DNA from: Paraburkholderia kururiensis
GTDB lineage: Bacteria > Pseudomonadota > Gammaproteobacteria > Burkholderiales > Burkholderiaceae
Assembly: GCF_034424375.1 (NCBI RefSeq)
Contig: NZ_CP139965.1
Location: forward strand, 5,952,001 to 6,016,000
Reading direction: 5' to 3'
DNA: 64,000 nucleotides
Notes under the pieces: generated by a model
What the model was told of the DNA's origin: nothing
What the model saw: the letters and a program-made list of their open reading frames with translations, nothing else
The model's database searches: none
Translations under genes and position numbers: made by a program
In this document: positions 26,551 to 35,683 of the stretch, piece after piece
Layout: every line of letters starts with the position of its first letter
How positions within the stretch are numbered: the first letter of the stretch is position 1

Positions 26551-27597
26551 ATGAATCTCAAAGGCAAGCGCATTACCGTGCACGACATGACGCTGCGCGA
26601 CGGTATGCACCCCAAACGTCACCAAATGACGCTCGATCAGATGCGCAGCATCGCCCAGGGGCTGGACGATGCCGGCGTGCCCCTCATCGAAGTGACGCAC
26701 GGCGACGGCCTGGGTGGGTCGTCGGTGAACTACGGCTTCCCCGCGCACACGGACGAAGCGTATCTCGGCGCCGTGATTCCGTTGCTCAAGCGCGCGAAGG
26801 TGTCGGCGCTGCTGCTGCCGGGTATCGGCACGGTCGATCATCTGAGGATGGCGCACAGACTCGGCGTGCATACCATTCGCGTGGCCACGCACTGCACTGA
26901 AGCCGACGTGTCGGAGCAGCACATCACGCTCGCCCGCAAGCTCGAGATGGACACCGTCGGCTTTCTGATGATGAGCCACATGAATAGCCCCGAGGGCCTC
27001 GTGAAGCAGGCGAAGCTGATGGAAGGGTATGGCGCGAACTGCATCTACATCACGGACTCGGCGGGCTACATGCTGCCCGACGACGTCAAGGTGCGTCTTA
27101 CCGCGGTGCGCGACGCGCTGAAGCCGGAGACCGAACTGGGCTTTCACGGTCACCACAACCTGGCGATGGGCGTGGCGAATTCGCTGGCCGCCATCGAATG
27201 CGGCGCGAACCGCATCGACGGTGCCGCCGCGGGGCTCGGCGCCGGTGCGGGCAACACGCCGCTCGAAGTGTTCGTGGCCGTGTGCGACCGCATGGGCATC
27301 GAAACCGGCGTGGACGTCTGGAAGATTCAGGACGTGGCCGAAGACCTCGTGGTGCCCATGATGGACTTCCCCATTCGCATCGACCGCGATTCGCTCACGC
27401 TCGGCTATGCGGGCGTGTACGGCTCGTTCCTGCTGTTCGCCAAGCGCGCGGGCGAGAAGTACGGTATCCCGGCGCGCGACATTCTGGTCGAACTGGGCCG
27501 GCGCGGCATGGTGGGCGGCCAGGAAGACATGATCGAAGACACCGCGCTCACGCTGAAGAAGGCCCGCGAACAGGCCGCCCGCAAGGAAGCCGCATGA
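26551..27597 (+). CDS. dmpG: 4-hydroxy-2-oxovalerate aldolase
   Basis: The protein has 348 residues. The metal-dependent aldolase motif HDMTLRDGMH begins at about residue 12, and the conserved GFHGHHNLAMGVANS carries metal-binding histidines. It splits 4-hydroxy-2-oxovalerate to pyruvate and acetaldehyde and hands the latter to DmpF. Its stop overlaps the next start in ATGA. Confidence 0.95.
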   Translation: MNLKGKRITVHDMTLRDGMHPKRHQMTLDQMRSIAQGLDDAGVPLIEVTHGDGLGGSSVNYGFPAHTDEAYLGAVIPLLKRAKVSALLLPGIGTVDHLRMAHRLGVHTIRVATHCTEADVSEQHITLARKLEMDTVGFLMMSHMNSPEGLVKQAKLMEGYGANCIYITDSAGYMLPDDVKVRLTAVRDALKPETELGFHGHHNLAMGVANSLAAIECGANRIDGAAAGLGAGAGNTPLEVFVAVCDRMGIETGVDVWKIQDVAEDLVVPMMDFPIRIDRDSLTLGYAGVYGSFLLFAKRAGEKYGIPARDILVELGRRGMVGGQEDMIEDTALTLKKAREQAARKEAA

Positions 27598-28382
27598 ACC
27601 TGCCCATCGACACCATTCAATCGCTCGCGGCGCACCTCGACGAGTGCGCCCTTCACGCGCGCGACACCGTGAAGATCACCGACACCTGGCCCACCATGGA
27701 TTGGGGCGACGCCTACGCGGTGCAGGACGCCATGCGGCAGCGGCATCTCGTGCGCGGCGCGCGGCTCGTCGGGTACAAGGCGGGACTGACGTCGCACGCG
27801 AAGATGCGCCAGATGGGCGTGGACACGCCCGTCTTCGGCTATCTCATGGATACGTTCGCGATTGAAGACGGCGGCGTCTGTCGCGCAAACGAACTCATTC
27901 ACCCGAAGGTGGAGCCGGAGATCGCCTTCGTTACGCGCGCGGAACTGAAGGGACCCGGCTGCCACATCGGCAACGTGCTGGCCGCAACAGACTTCGTTCT
28001 GCCAGGCATCGAAGTCATCGACAGCCGTTACCGCGACTTCAAGTTCGACCTGAAGAGCGTGGTGGCCGACAATACGTCGGCCGCACGCTTTGTTGTGGGC
28101 GGCCAGCCGCTTGCCGTGGAGGGCGTGGACTTGCGCACGATCGGCATCGTCATGGAAAAGAATGGCGAGCCGGTCGCGTTCGGCGCAGGCGCCGCCGTCC
28201 TCGGGCATCCGGCCGCGGCCATTGCCATGCTCGCGAACCATCTCGGCGCACGCGGCGAATCGATTCCGGCAGGCAGCCTCATTCTTTCGGGCGGCATCAC
28301 GGAAGCGGTGGCGGTCGAGACCGGCGACAACATCACATTGCGCGTCCAGGGAATGGGTTCCACCGGACTGCGCTTCATCTGA
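27594..28382 (+). CDS. dmpH: 4-oxalocrotonate decarboxylase
   Basis: The protein has 262 residues and is a paralogue of dmpE, with HPKVEPEIAFVTRAELKG and PGIEVIDSRY carrying the metal ligands. It decarboxylates 2-oxo-3-hexenedioate to 2-hydroxypentadienoate for DmpE. The order G-H-I matches the dmp operon. Confidence 0.9.
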   Translation: MNLPIDTIQSLAAHLDECALHARDTVKITDTWPTMDWGDAYAVQDAMRQRHLVRGARLVGYKAGLTSHAKMRQMGVDTPVFGYLMDTFAIEDGGVCRANELIHPKVEPEIAFVTRAELKGPGCHIGNVLAATDFVLPGIEVIDSRYRDFKFDLKSVVADNTSAARFVVGGQPLAVEGVDLRTIGIVMEKNGEPVAFGAGAAVLGHPAAAIAMLANHLGARGESIPAGSLILSGGITEAVAVETGDNITLRVQGMGSTGLRFI

Positions 28383-28395
28383 CAAGGAGGCCATT

Positions 28396-28587
28396 GTGCC
28401 CATTGCCCAGCTTTACATCCTGGAAGGTCGCGACGACGAAAAGAAGGAGCGGCTGATCGCCGAGGTCAGCGAGGCGATTCATCGCGCCATCGACGCGCCG
28501 CTCGAATCGGTGCGCGTCATCATCGTCGAAATGCCGAAGGAGCACTTCGGCATCGGCGGGCAGAGCGCGAAAAAGCGCGGACGCTGA
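28396..28587 (+). CDS. dmpI: 4-oxalocrotonate tautomerase
   Basis: The protein has 63 residues and uses a GTG start with AAGGAGG eight bases upstream. The second codon is Pro, which after Met removal becomes the catalytic N-terminal proline (PIAQLYILEGR). The Arg-rich middle and ending fit the small hexameric tautomerases. It interconverts the enol and keto forms of 4-oxalocrotonate between DmpC and DmpH. Confidence 0.93.
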   Translation: MPIAQLYILEGRDDEKKERLIAEVSEAIHRAIDAPLESVRVIIVEMPKEHFGIGGQSAKKRGR

Positions 28588-28644
28588 TTACGAGGCGCCG
28601 CATGCCGTGCGGCGCCCATTCCTCCCTTTTCGTCGGACTCCTCC

Positions 28645-29493
28645 ATGCAGACCCAACCTCAAGCGGCAAAAAGCATTGTTGCCAACGGCATACGCACGCA
28701 CTACCACGACGTGGGCGAAGGGCCCGTGGTGTTGTTGATCCACGGCTCGGGGCCTGGCGTCACGGCCCTTGCGAACTGGCGGCTCACCATGCCGGCGTTC
28801 GCGCAACGTTTTCGCGTGATCGCGCCGGACATGGTGGGCTTCGGCGACACGGAACGCCCGGCGGGATTTCGCTACTCGATGGAGAACTGGGCGGCGCACC
28901 TCTTGGGCTTGCTCGATGTGCTGGGCGTGGAGCGTGCGCACGTGGTGGGCAACTCGTTCGGCGGGGCACTCGCACTCGCATTGACGATCGAAGCGCCCCA
29001 ACGCGTGGGCCGGCTCGTGCTGATGGGAAGCGCCGGCACCGCATTTCGCATCACGGAGGGGCTGGATGCGGTGTGGGGCTATACGCCGTCGATCGAAAAC
29101 ATGCGCGCGCTGCTCGACATCTTCGCCTATGACCGCACACTGGTGAACGACGATCTGGCGAAGCTGCGCTACGAAGCGAGCGTGCAGCCGGGCTACCAGG
29201 AGTCATTCGCCAACCTGTTTCCGGCGCCGCGCCAACGCTGGGTGGATGCGCTCGCGAGCCCGGAGCAGGCGATTCGCGCCATTTCGCACGAAACGCTGAT
29301 CGTTCACGGCCGAGAGGACAAGGTCATTCCGCTCACTTCTTCGCTGCGCCTCGCCGAGCTGATTCCCCGGGCTCAGCTTCACGTGTTTGGTCAATGCGGC
29401 CACTGGACACAGATCGAACACGCTGCACGCTTTAACCGCCTTGTGATCGACCATTTCAGCGAAGCGGGCGATCCGCCTTCGGAAGCCGCGTAG
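28645..29493 (+). CDS. dmpD: 2-hydroxymuconic semialdehyde hydrolase
   Basis: The protein has 282 residues and is an alpha/beta hydrolase: oxyanion region HGSGPGVTALANW, nucleophile GNSFGGALA, acid in HGREDKVIPL and His in QCGHWTQIE. It hydrolyses ring-cleavage products, especially ketones from 3-methylcatechol, and so serves the hydrolytic branch. In the classical dmp order it lies between C and E; here it is last in the meta set, suggesting separate recruitment or rearrangement. Confidence 0.92.
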   Translation: MQTQPQAAKSIVANGIRTHYHDVGEGPVVLLIHGSGPGVTALANWRLTMPAFAQRFRVIAPDMVGFGDTERPAGFRYSMENWAAHLLGLLDVLGVERAHVVGNSFGGALALALTIEAPQRVGRLVLMGSAGTAFRITEGLDAVWGYTPSIENMRALLDIFAYDRTLVNDDLAKLRYEASVQPGYQESFANLFPAPRQRWVDALASPEQAIRAISHETLIVHGREDKVIPLTSSLRLAELIPRAQLHVFGQCGHWTQIEHAARFNRLVIDHFSEAGDPPSEAA

Positions 29494-29569
29494 TCGTTAG
29501 CCGCAATCATCGTGGCCAGTAGCATCGTATGTATTATGCATTACTAAATATAGACATAAGGAGACAGAT

Positions 29570-30949
29570 GTGAAAGGTAATGGCATTCGTGTAGCGGTCG
29601 CGCTATGCATGGCGGTATGGGCCGGTCGTGCGCTGGCGACAGACGTATTCAACCTCGAAGGCTTCGGCCCTGTCTCGCGCGCCATGGGTGGAAGCGGGGT
29701 GGCGTACAACGTCGGCCCCGCCGCGATGATGCTGAACCCCGCCACGCTCGGCATGATGAGCGACGGACGCTACGTCGACCTGGGCCTCGACATCGTCACC
29801 ACCGACATCAAGGCCACCAATACGGCCACGGGTGAAACGGCGACGTCAGGCAATCACGGCAACAACAACGGTCCGTACTTCGCGCCGGAGACCGCGTTCG
29901 TGTACCGCCACGGGCGCTACGCGTTCGGCGTGGGCGCGTTTGCCGAAGGCGGGCTGGGCACGCAGTTCGGCGGCAGCAGTTTTCTGTCGCGCACCACGAC
30001 CAACGGCATCGATACCGGCTTCGACAATTTCTCGCGGCTGCTCGTGTTGCGCATTCCGTTTGCCCTCTCGTACGACGTTACGGACAAACTCACCGTCGGC
30101 GGTTCGTTGGACGCCGTGTGGACGTCGCTGAACCTCGGCATGCTGCTGGACGCCTCGCAGATCGGCACGCTTGCGGCGCAGCGCCGTGCCTCGGGCACGC
30201 TGCTGCCCACCCTGGCCAGCGTGCCGGGGCTCTCGGGCGGCTACATCAATTTCTCGCACAACGGCATAGTGGGCGGCGGCGTCGACGCATGGGGGATAGG
30301 CGGCAAGCTGGGCCTCACGTATCGGCTCACGCCGGACACCGTGTTGGGCATGGCGTACAACTTCAAGACCCACGTGGGGGACCTGGGCGGCCACGCAACG
30401 TTGTCCGCCGTGAGTTCCGTTGCGGGGAACATTCCGCTTTCGGGCGAGGTGACGGTCCATAACTTCGAGATGCCGGCGCAGTTCACGGCGGGCCTCAGCC
30501 ACCGTTTCAACGACCACTGGAGCGTGTCGGCCGACTATCAGCGCGTGTTTCTCGCCAGCGTGATGAAGGACATCAACGTGACCTTCGTGCAGTCGGGCAG
30601 CGGGGCGAACCTCAACCTCTCGTTGCCGCAGAATTACCGCGACATCAACGTGTTCGCGATCGGCGCGGAATACCGCTACAACGCGAGCCTCGCGTTCCGC
30701 GCGGGCTTCCACTATGCGCAGGAGGCCATTCCGAACAACACGCTGTTCGCGGTCATACCGGCCATTCCCACCACGAGCGTGACGGGTGGTGTCTCGTATG
30801 CGTTCAGCAAGAACGATCAGGTGGATTTCGCGCTGTCGTATGCGCTGCAAAAGACGTTGACGAATACGAGCCAGCCGAACACGTCCGCGCCGCTCAAGGT
30901 GACTCACTCGCAACTCAACGCGGCAATGTCCTGGCAGAAGCGGTTCTGA
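29570..30949 (+). CDS. FadL/TodX-type outer-membrane aromatic transporter
   Basis: The protein has 459 residues with a signal peptide (about 1-23) and the FadL-family beginning TDVFNLEGFGPVSRAMGGSG with NPATLGMM, ending in a terminal Phe. Family members (TodX, TbuX, XylN) let hydrophobic aromatics cross the outer membrane. The GTG start at 29570 overlaps an ATG that is followed at once by TGA (ATGTGA), so the ribosome site AAGGAGAC must serve the GTG. In Ralstonia PKO1 a similar gene, tbuX, lies near tbuT; here it converges on the tbuT-like gene. Confidence 0.88.
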   Translation: MKGNGIRVAVALCMAVWAGRALATDVFNLEGFGPVSRAMGGSGVAYNVGPAAMMLNPATLGMMSDGRYVDLGLDIVTTDIKATNTATGETATSGNHGNNNGPYFAPETAFVYRHGRYAFGVGAFAEGGLGTQFGGSSFLSRTTTNGIDTGFDNFSRLLVLRIPFALSYDVTDKLTVGGSLDAVWTSLNLGMLLDASQIGTLAAQRRASGTLLPTLASVPGLSGGYINFSHNGIVGGGVDAWGIGGKLGLTYRLTPDTVLGMAYNFKTHVGDLGGHATLSAVSSVAGNIPLSGEVTVHNFEMPAQFTAGLSHRFNDHWSVSADYQRVFLASVMKDINVTFVQSGSGANLNLSLPQNYRDINVFAIGAEYRYNASLAFRAGFHYAQEAIPNNTLFAVIPAIPTTSVTGGVSYAFSKNDQVDFALSYALQKTLTNTSQPNTSAPLKVTHSQLNAAMSWQKRF

Positions 30950-30956
30950 AGCAGGG

Positions 30957-30998
30957 CGCGCACGGACGGACGCCACCATGAGGCGCTGCCCGTGCGCG
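30957..30998. terminator. Bidirectional hairpin between convergent genes
   Basis: CGCGCACGG (30957-30965) pairs perfectly with CCGTGCGCG (30990-30998), with a smaller nested stem inside. It lies between the porin gene and the end of the facing activator gene. There is no T-run, so it may block readthrough or act as a weak terminator. Confidence 0.5.
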
Positions 30999-31001
30999 AT
31001 G

Positions 31002-32792
31002 TCACGCGCGATCGATAGGGATGCCGTATTTGCGCAGGCGGTAGGCCAGCTTAGGCCGGCTGATGCCCAGCACGCGCGCGGCAAGCGAGAGATTGCCGTT
31101 CGCCTCGGCAACGGCCGCGCGCAACATCGCGGCCTCCGTCTCGGCCAGCCCTGGTCGGCCTGCGCCCGCGAGCGCAGGCGGCACAGCCTCCACAGGTTCG
31201 TTCAGGAGCCCGATGTTGCCGCTGCGCTTGAGAATGAACGACGACACGTCGATTTCCTCGCCGGTGGTGAAGAGGTGGCACAGGTCCAGCGCGCCGCCGT
31301 CTTCGGCCAGAATGACGGCGCGTTCGATCATGTTTTCGAGTTCACGTACGTTGCCGGGCCAGTCGTAGTTGAAGAGGGCATCCACCGCACGTTCGCGAAA
31401 GCCCGTGATGTGCTTGTCGTGCTTCTTGGCAAGGCGCTGGAGAAACCAGTTCATCATCAACGGAATGTCGTCGCGCCGGTCGCGCAAAGGCGGCACGTGA
31501 ATGGGAAACACGTTCAGACGGAAGAACAGGTCTTCGCGAAAAAGCCCGGCTTTCACGGCTTCCCGCAGATTCACGTTGGTGGCCGCCACCACTCTCACAT
31601 CGATCTTGCGCGTGCGCGTGTCGCCCACGCGTTCCAGTTCGCCCTGTTGAAGCGCGCGCAGCAGCTTGCCCTGCGCCGTGTAACTGAGCGTGCCGATCTC
31701 GTCGAGAAAGAGCGTGCCGCCGTTGGCCCGTTCGAAGCGACCCGCGCGTGACGACGTTGCGCCGGTATAGCCGCCGCGCTCCACGCCGAAGAGTTCGGAC
31801 TCCATCAGATGTTCGGGAATGGAGGCGCAGTTCACGGCCACGAAGGGGCCACTCGCACGCTTGCTGAGATTGTGCAGGTTGTTCGCGAAGACCTCCTTGC
31901 CCACACCGCTCTCGCCGAGAAAGAGCACGGTGGCCTCCGTTGGCGCCACCTTGTTGACCATGTGGCAAACGGTGTTGAAGCCGGCGGAAATACCAACCAC
32001 GCCGACACTCTGCTCAGGCGCCTCGACAATACGCTCGGCAATGCGGCTGGTGGCGGGCAGTGCGGCTTGCGGCTCGAGCGACCATTTCGCGAAGTCACCG
32101 ATCTGCAGGAAACGCAGATCGTCCTGCGGGTCTTCCCAGTCTTCGACAGGCTTGCCCACCACGCGACATTTCGCGTGGCCCATGCCGCGGCATTCGATTT
32201 CGCGCCACAGAATAGGGCGCCCCATGAAAGCGCTCGTGTAGCCGCAGGCGTAGCCGGTCAACATCCAGCAGACCGCTTCGTTGCCGATGCCGTAACTCGC
32301 GATGTGAGTTTCGGCTTCGGCACAATCGATCAGATAGAAGTCGCCGAAGTAGTGCCCGCGCCCCACGTCGATGTCGAGCGCGATAGGCTCGCAGTGCACG
32401 ATGCCTTCGAGCGACACCAGTTGCGGGCCGGCGAGAAAGTCGTCGTAGCTGTTCGACCCTGCACGAACCTTGCGCGTCATCGCGGCGTCGCGTGTGCCCG
32501 CCTGATAGCCGATGCGGGTCACGAGGCCGCGAGCGGTTTCCTTGCCGAGGCTCTCGATCAGTTCCTGGCGCAGCGCACCGAGCGAACTGATGTGCATGAG
32601 CATCATGCGCTGGTCGTCCAGCCAGATGCGGCCTTGCTGAGGCGCAAAACGCAGGCGCTTCGCGAGATCGTGAATGGCGGGGACGCGGACCTCTTTCGAG
32701 CGCTTTCCGTCCGGTTTGCCGTCCGCGGATCGAGCGGACGGCGCCATCGGCGAGGCGGCGTGCGCGGCCCCGTGCGTGTGGTGTTTCGGCAT
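31002..32792 (-). CDS. tbuT: Sigma-54 activator, TbuT/XylR type
   Basis: The protein has 596 residues from the ATG at 32792; a longer TTG reading from 32921 is possible. It has the same layout as the phenol activator: sensing domain, AAA+ domain (GESGVGKE, FLDEIGTLS) and Fis-type helix (NLSLAARVLGISRPKLAYRL). The zinc site is conserved at C175, E198, C201 and C209. At the positions of the phenol-contacting His and Trp of MopR it has Val126 and Leu154, which suggests a non-phenolic effector such as toluene or benzene. The GAFTGA loop reads GGYTGA. It follows tmoF in the same direction, as tbuT follows the tbu operon in Ralstonia PKO1. Confidence 0.85.
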   Translation of the reverse strand: MPKHHTHGAAHAASPMAPSARSADGKPDGKRSKEVRVPAIHDLAKRLRFAPQQGRIWLDDQRMMLMHISSLGALRQELIESLGKETARGLVTRIGYQAGTRDAAMTRKVRAGSNSYDDFLAGPQLVSLEGIVHCEPIALDIDVGRGHYFGDFYLIDCAEAETHIASYGIGNEAVCWMLTGYACGYTSAFMGRPILWREIECRGMGHAKCRVVGKPVEDWEDPQDDLRFLQIGDFAKWSLEPQAALPATSRIAERIVEAPEQSVGVVGISAGFNTVCHMVNKVAPTEATVLFLGESGVGKEVFANNLHNLSKRASGPFVAVNCASIPEHLMESELFGVERGGYTGATSSRAGRFERANGGTLFLDEIGTLSYTAQGKLLRALQQGELERVGDTRTRKIDVRVVAATNVNLREAVKAGLFREDLFFRLNVFPIHVPPLRDRRDDIPLMMNWFLQRLAKKHDKHITGFRERAVDALFNYDWPGNVRELENMIERAVILAEDGGALDLCHLFTTGEEIDVSSFILKRSGNIGLLNEPVEAVPPALAGAGRPGLAETEAAMLRAAVAEANGNLSLAARVLGISRPKLAYRLRKYGIPIDRA

Positions 32793-32966
32793 GCTGGCTC
32801 GCTCGCTTCCGGATGCGCGTTCGATGCCATGAAGGATGAGCGGGCGACTGTCCGATCGCCCGCGGGCTGCGCCGGAAGCTGGGAATCGTGATTGGTTCGC
32901 TGAGCTTACGCTTCCCGGCAAGGTATGGCGATTGGTGTTAATACGCGATTCACGTGATCGTGGCTA

Positions 32967-33968
32967 TCAGACGAAACGATCGAAGTGAATCTGATCGAAG
33001 GGCACGCGATACCTTTGCATCAACATCTCCTGTACGGCTTCGATCATGGGTGGCGGCCCCGCGAAATAGAACTCGTACTGATCGAGCGGCAAGGCAATAG
33101 TGCGTTCCACCTCGCCGTGAACGAAGCCGGTTGCGCCGGACCACGGCGGAAGCGGTTGCGGCGACGAGAGCACGACGGTGGCGGACAGACGTTCGTGCGC
33201 GAGCGCATCGATCTCGGCCGCGGCACCCAGATCGGCCTGCGTGCGCGCACCGTAGAAGAAGTGCACACGCGGCCCCTCAGGCTGCGCCAGTGCGCCGCGT
33301 GCGACGGAGAGCATCGGCGCCAGTCCCGACCCGCCCGCGATGCAGACGATCTCGCGCGAACCGCCGTCACGCAGATGCGCATGACCGTACGGGCCGTCGA
33401 TCGTGATGGACTGCCCCGGCTTCAGCGCATCGAACAGGCTGTTGCTGCCGGCGCCTTGCGGCACGCGGCGAACGATGAACTGCCAGATGCCGTCCGTGTT
33501 CGCGAGATTGGACATCGAATAGGCGCGGGCGCCCTGCACGTGCGGCGGATAGAGCAGGGCGTACTGCCCCGCGCGAAACGACGCGGCGCCGGGTGCGCGG
33601 AACGTGAACTCGTTCATGTCGGGCGTGAGCGCCCGGCTCGCTTCTAGCGTGGCTTCACGGCGAACGGGCGGCACGACAGGGCGATAACTCTCGTCGCAGC
33701 GCACGCGTATCGTGCAGTCGCCGAGCGGCCGCGACTGGCACGCAAGGCGTTTGCCGCGCTTGTGGTCACGCTCCGTGAGACCGGGTGCCTCTGGCCAAAG
33801 CGTTTCCATCGTTCCCGCGACGAGTTCGAAACGGCAGGCGCCGCAGCCGCCCACACTGCATTCGTGCGGCAAGCCTACGTCGGCACGCAAGGCGCCACGC
33901 AGCAGCGTGTCTTCGTCGGCGCCCACGCTGAACCGCGCGCCGCCTTCGATCGTGATGTGATGTTTCAT
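32967..33968 (-). CDS. tmoF: Toluene monooxygenase reductase
   Basis: The protein has 333 residues with an N-terminal plant-type [2Fe-2S] domain (CSVGGCGACR, later Cys in LACQS) and a C-terminal FAD/NADH part (RAYSMSNLAN, CIAGGSGLAPMLS, YFAGPPPMIEA). It delivers NADH electrons to the Rieske ferredoxin TmoC. It is the last gene of the tmo operon, about 170 bases before the activator gene. Confidence 0.92.
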   Translation of the reverse strand: MKHHITIEGGARFSVGADEDTLLRGALRADVGLPHECSVGGCGACRFELVAGTMETLWPEAPGLTERDHKRGKRLACQSRPLGDCTIRVRCDESYRPVVPPVRREATLEASRALTPDMNEFTFRAPGAASFRAGQYALLYPPHVQGARAYSMSNLANTDGIWQFIVRRVPQGAGSNSLFDALKPGQSITIDGPYGHAHLRDGGSREIVCIAGGSGLAPMLSVARGALAQPEGPRVHFFYGARTQADLGAAAEIDALAHERLSATVVLSSPQPLPPWSGATGFVHGEVERTIALPLDQYEFYFAGPPPMIEAVQEMLMQRYRVPFDQIHFDRFV

Positions 33969-34010
33969 CGATTGCTTCCGTTCTTACGGCCGGCTTGCGC
34001 CGGCCTTCGC

Positions 34011-34997
34011 TCACAGACCCATCGCGCGTCGGAATTCACGCGTGGCGGCTTTCGCCGCCGCAGCCGCATCCGGCGCATCGGGCAGGGCGGCGCACCAGGC
34101 GTCGATGGCGTGATCGGCCAGCGGCTCCCACTTGCTCACCCAGTTCGTCAGCACGGCGTGATTGCCGTCCTGCTCGAGTGCCATGCGCACGAGCGCGGTG
34201 GCCCAGCGGCGATGCCGTTGCGCGTCGAGGAGGTGCGCGTCCGTGATGAGCCCGAGCAGCGTGTCGCCGTTATGACGCGCAGCGGTGCCCAGCGCGCGCA
34301 GTACGGTTTCTTCCACCGCAGGCCGCACGACGAGATTCAGGGCAACGAAGTTTTCGGCCCAGTCCCACGCCGTGAGCGCCTCTTCGACCACCTTGCGCCA
34401 ACCCTGCCACGCCGGATCCTGTTCCCAGTAGCGCCGCTCTTCGGTGCCGAGGCCCACGTCGCCGAACGTCTGCGAGAGTTCTTTGGTGCGGTACGCCGTG
34501 TGCGTGAGCCAGCGCAGCGCGTCCGCAGTCTGGTAGGCGGCGCAGTTCGAAATGGTGGAGGCCGGCGCCATCTGCGTGAGATAAGCCGAGCCCATTTGCA
34601 GCGCGTGGAACAGGAAGCGCGCCGGCGTGTAAAGGCGGGCCAGCGTGCCGGCCCACGACGGCGCGAGCATGGTGTCGTGCCCACGCGCCGAAAACTGGTC
34701 GAGCAAACCGAATACGTAGGTTTCCTGACCGTCCTGCAGCATGTTGTAGGTGCGGTAGACGATCTCGTCCGGGTCGCGAAACGCGTTCCAGTCGGCGTGC
34801 GTGAGCGGCGACGCGTTGCGGTACCGCTTGAACCATTGCGCCATGCCGAAGTTGGGATCAAGTTCGAACGGCGCATCGGGGTTGTCGGTCGTGTAGTGCA
34901 GATTAGTGGACACGATCTCGTACTCGCTCGGCTTGCGCCGGCGCGTAGCGAGATGGCTCCATGTTTTCAGGGGCTTGAGAACTTCGGGCTGAGTCAT
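34011..34997 (-). CDS. tmoE: Toluene monooxygenase beta subunit
   Basis: The protein has 328 residues and is the ferritin-like helper subunit without iron ligands (LKTWSHLATRRRKPSEYE near the N terminus, typical of TmoE/TbuA2, and NWVSKWEPLADHAIDAW near the C terminus). It forms the (alpha-beta-gamma)2 hydroxylase with TmoA and TmoB. Position between effector and reductase genes is canonical. Confidence 0.92.
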   Translation of the reverse strand: MTQPEVLKPLKTWSHLATRRRKPSEYEIVSTNLHYTTDNPDAPFELDPNFGMAQWFKRYRNASPLTHADWNAFRDPDEIVYRTYNMLQDGQETYVFGLLDQFSARGHDTMLAPSWAGTLARLYTPARFLFHALQMGSAYLTQMAPASTISNCAAYQTADALRWLTHTAYRTKELSQTFGDVGLGTEERRYWEQDPAWQGWRKVVEEALTAWDWAENFVALNLVVRPAVEETVLRALGTAARHNGDTLLGLITDAHLLDAQRHRRWATALVRMALEQDGNHAVLTNWVSKWEPLADHAIDAWCAALPDAPDAAAAAKAATREFRRAMGL

Positions 34998-35009
34998 GCT
35001 CGTCTCCGG

Positions 35010-35324
35010 TCAAAGCGTTTTTTCGTAATAGAAGCGCACGTAGTCGTCTGTCGTCTCGATACGGCCGGAGAACGAGCTGAGGTTGACTTCGAGTTCGGAC
35101 ATCCTGAACGGCCTGCCCAGCGTTTCTTCAAGCGTCGCGCGGCGCAGGATCAGTTCGCCGTCCGCATAGATGCGAACGTAGGCGAGCTTGTCGTCCACGC
35201 GGATCGTCTTGTCGGGGTTGTCCTCGTGCGCGGCTTCGATGACGCCCGCGGTGATGCTGCTTGCGCGCAGCACGGGGCCTACGCGGTTATTGCGGTACGC
35301 CTCGCCTGTGTTGTCGGTGCTCAT
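35010..35324 (-). CDS. tmoD: Toluene monooxygenase effector protein
   Basis: The protein has 104 residues from the ATG at 35324, chosen for its AAGGAAAA upstream sequence and family length. It has no cofactor motif; NNRVGPVLRASSITAGVIEA and the ending VNLSSFSGRIETTDDYVRFY mark the T4MO effector family. It binds the hydroxylase and controls coupling and product pattern. Confidence 0.9.
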   Translation of the reverse strand: MSTDNTGEAYRNNRVGPVLRASSITAGVIEAAHEDNPDKTIRVDDKLAYVRIYADGELILRRATLEETLGRPFRMSELEVNLSSFSGRIETTDDYVRFYYEKTL

Positions 35325-35340
35325 GGGTTTTCCTTGCGGG

Positions 35341-35676
35341 TCAGGAGTGGGCGAAGAGGGGCTCGACGCCCTCGACGGCAACGAGCACGTCGTCGCCGTC
35401 GATCTTCACGGCGTATTCGGCGAGCCGGCAGTCGCCGGGGTTGATGCCCTTGCCGGTGTTGGCGTCGAAGGTCCATTGATGGGCGCGGCACATCAGCACG
35501 CGGCCGTCGAACTTGCCTTCCACGAGCGGGATGTCCTGGTGCGGACAAATGCCCTGGAACGCGCGCGGTTCGCCGCCTTCGGGGCGCACGAGCACGATCA
35601 CGTGGCCATCCACTTCCGCTTCGGTCATCTCGCCTTCCCAGAGGTCGTCGAGCGTGCAAACTTTCTGGAACTTCAT
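35341..35676 (-). CDS. tmoC: Toluene monooxygenase Rieske ferredoxin
   Basis: The protein has 111 residues with the Rieske [2Fe-2S] ligands in CPHQD and CRAHQW. It carries electrons from TmoF to the di-iron hydroxylase. A Rieske ferredoxin is found in four-component toluene monooxygenases but not in phenol hydroxylases, so it confirms the class. The ATG at 35676 follows a good ribosome site; in-frame sequence further upstream belongs to the tmoB region. Confidence 0.94.
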   Translation of the reverse strand: MKFQKVCTLDDLWEGEMTEAEVDGHVIVLVRPEGGEPRAFQGICPHQDIPLVEGKFDGRVLMCRAHQWTFDANTGKGINPGDCRLAEYAVKIDGDDVLVAVEGVEPLFAHS

Positions 35677-35683
35677 GTCGACC

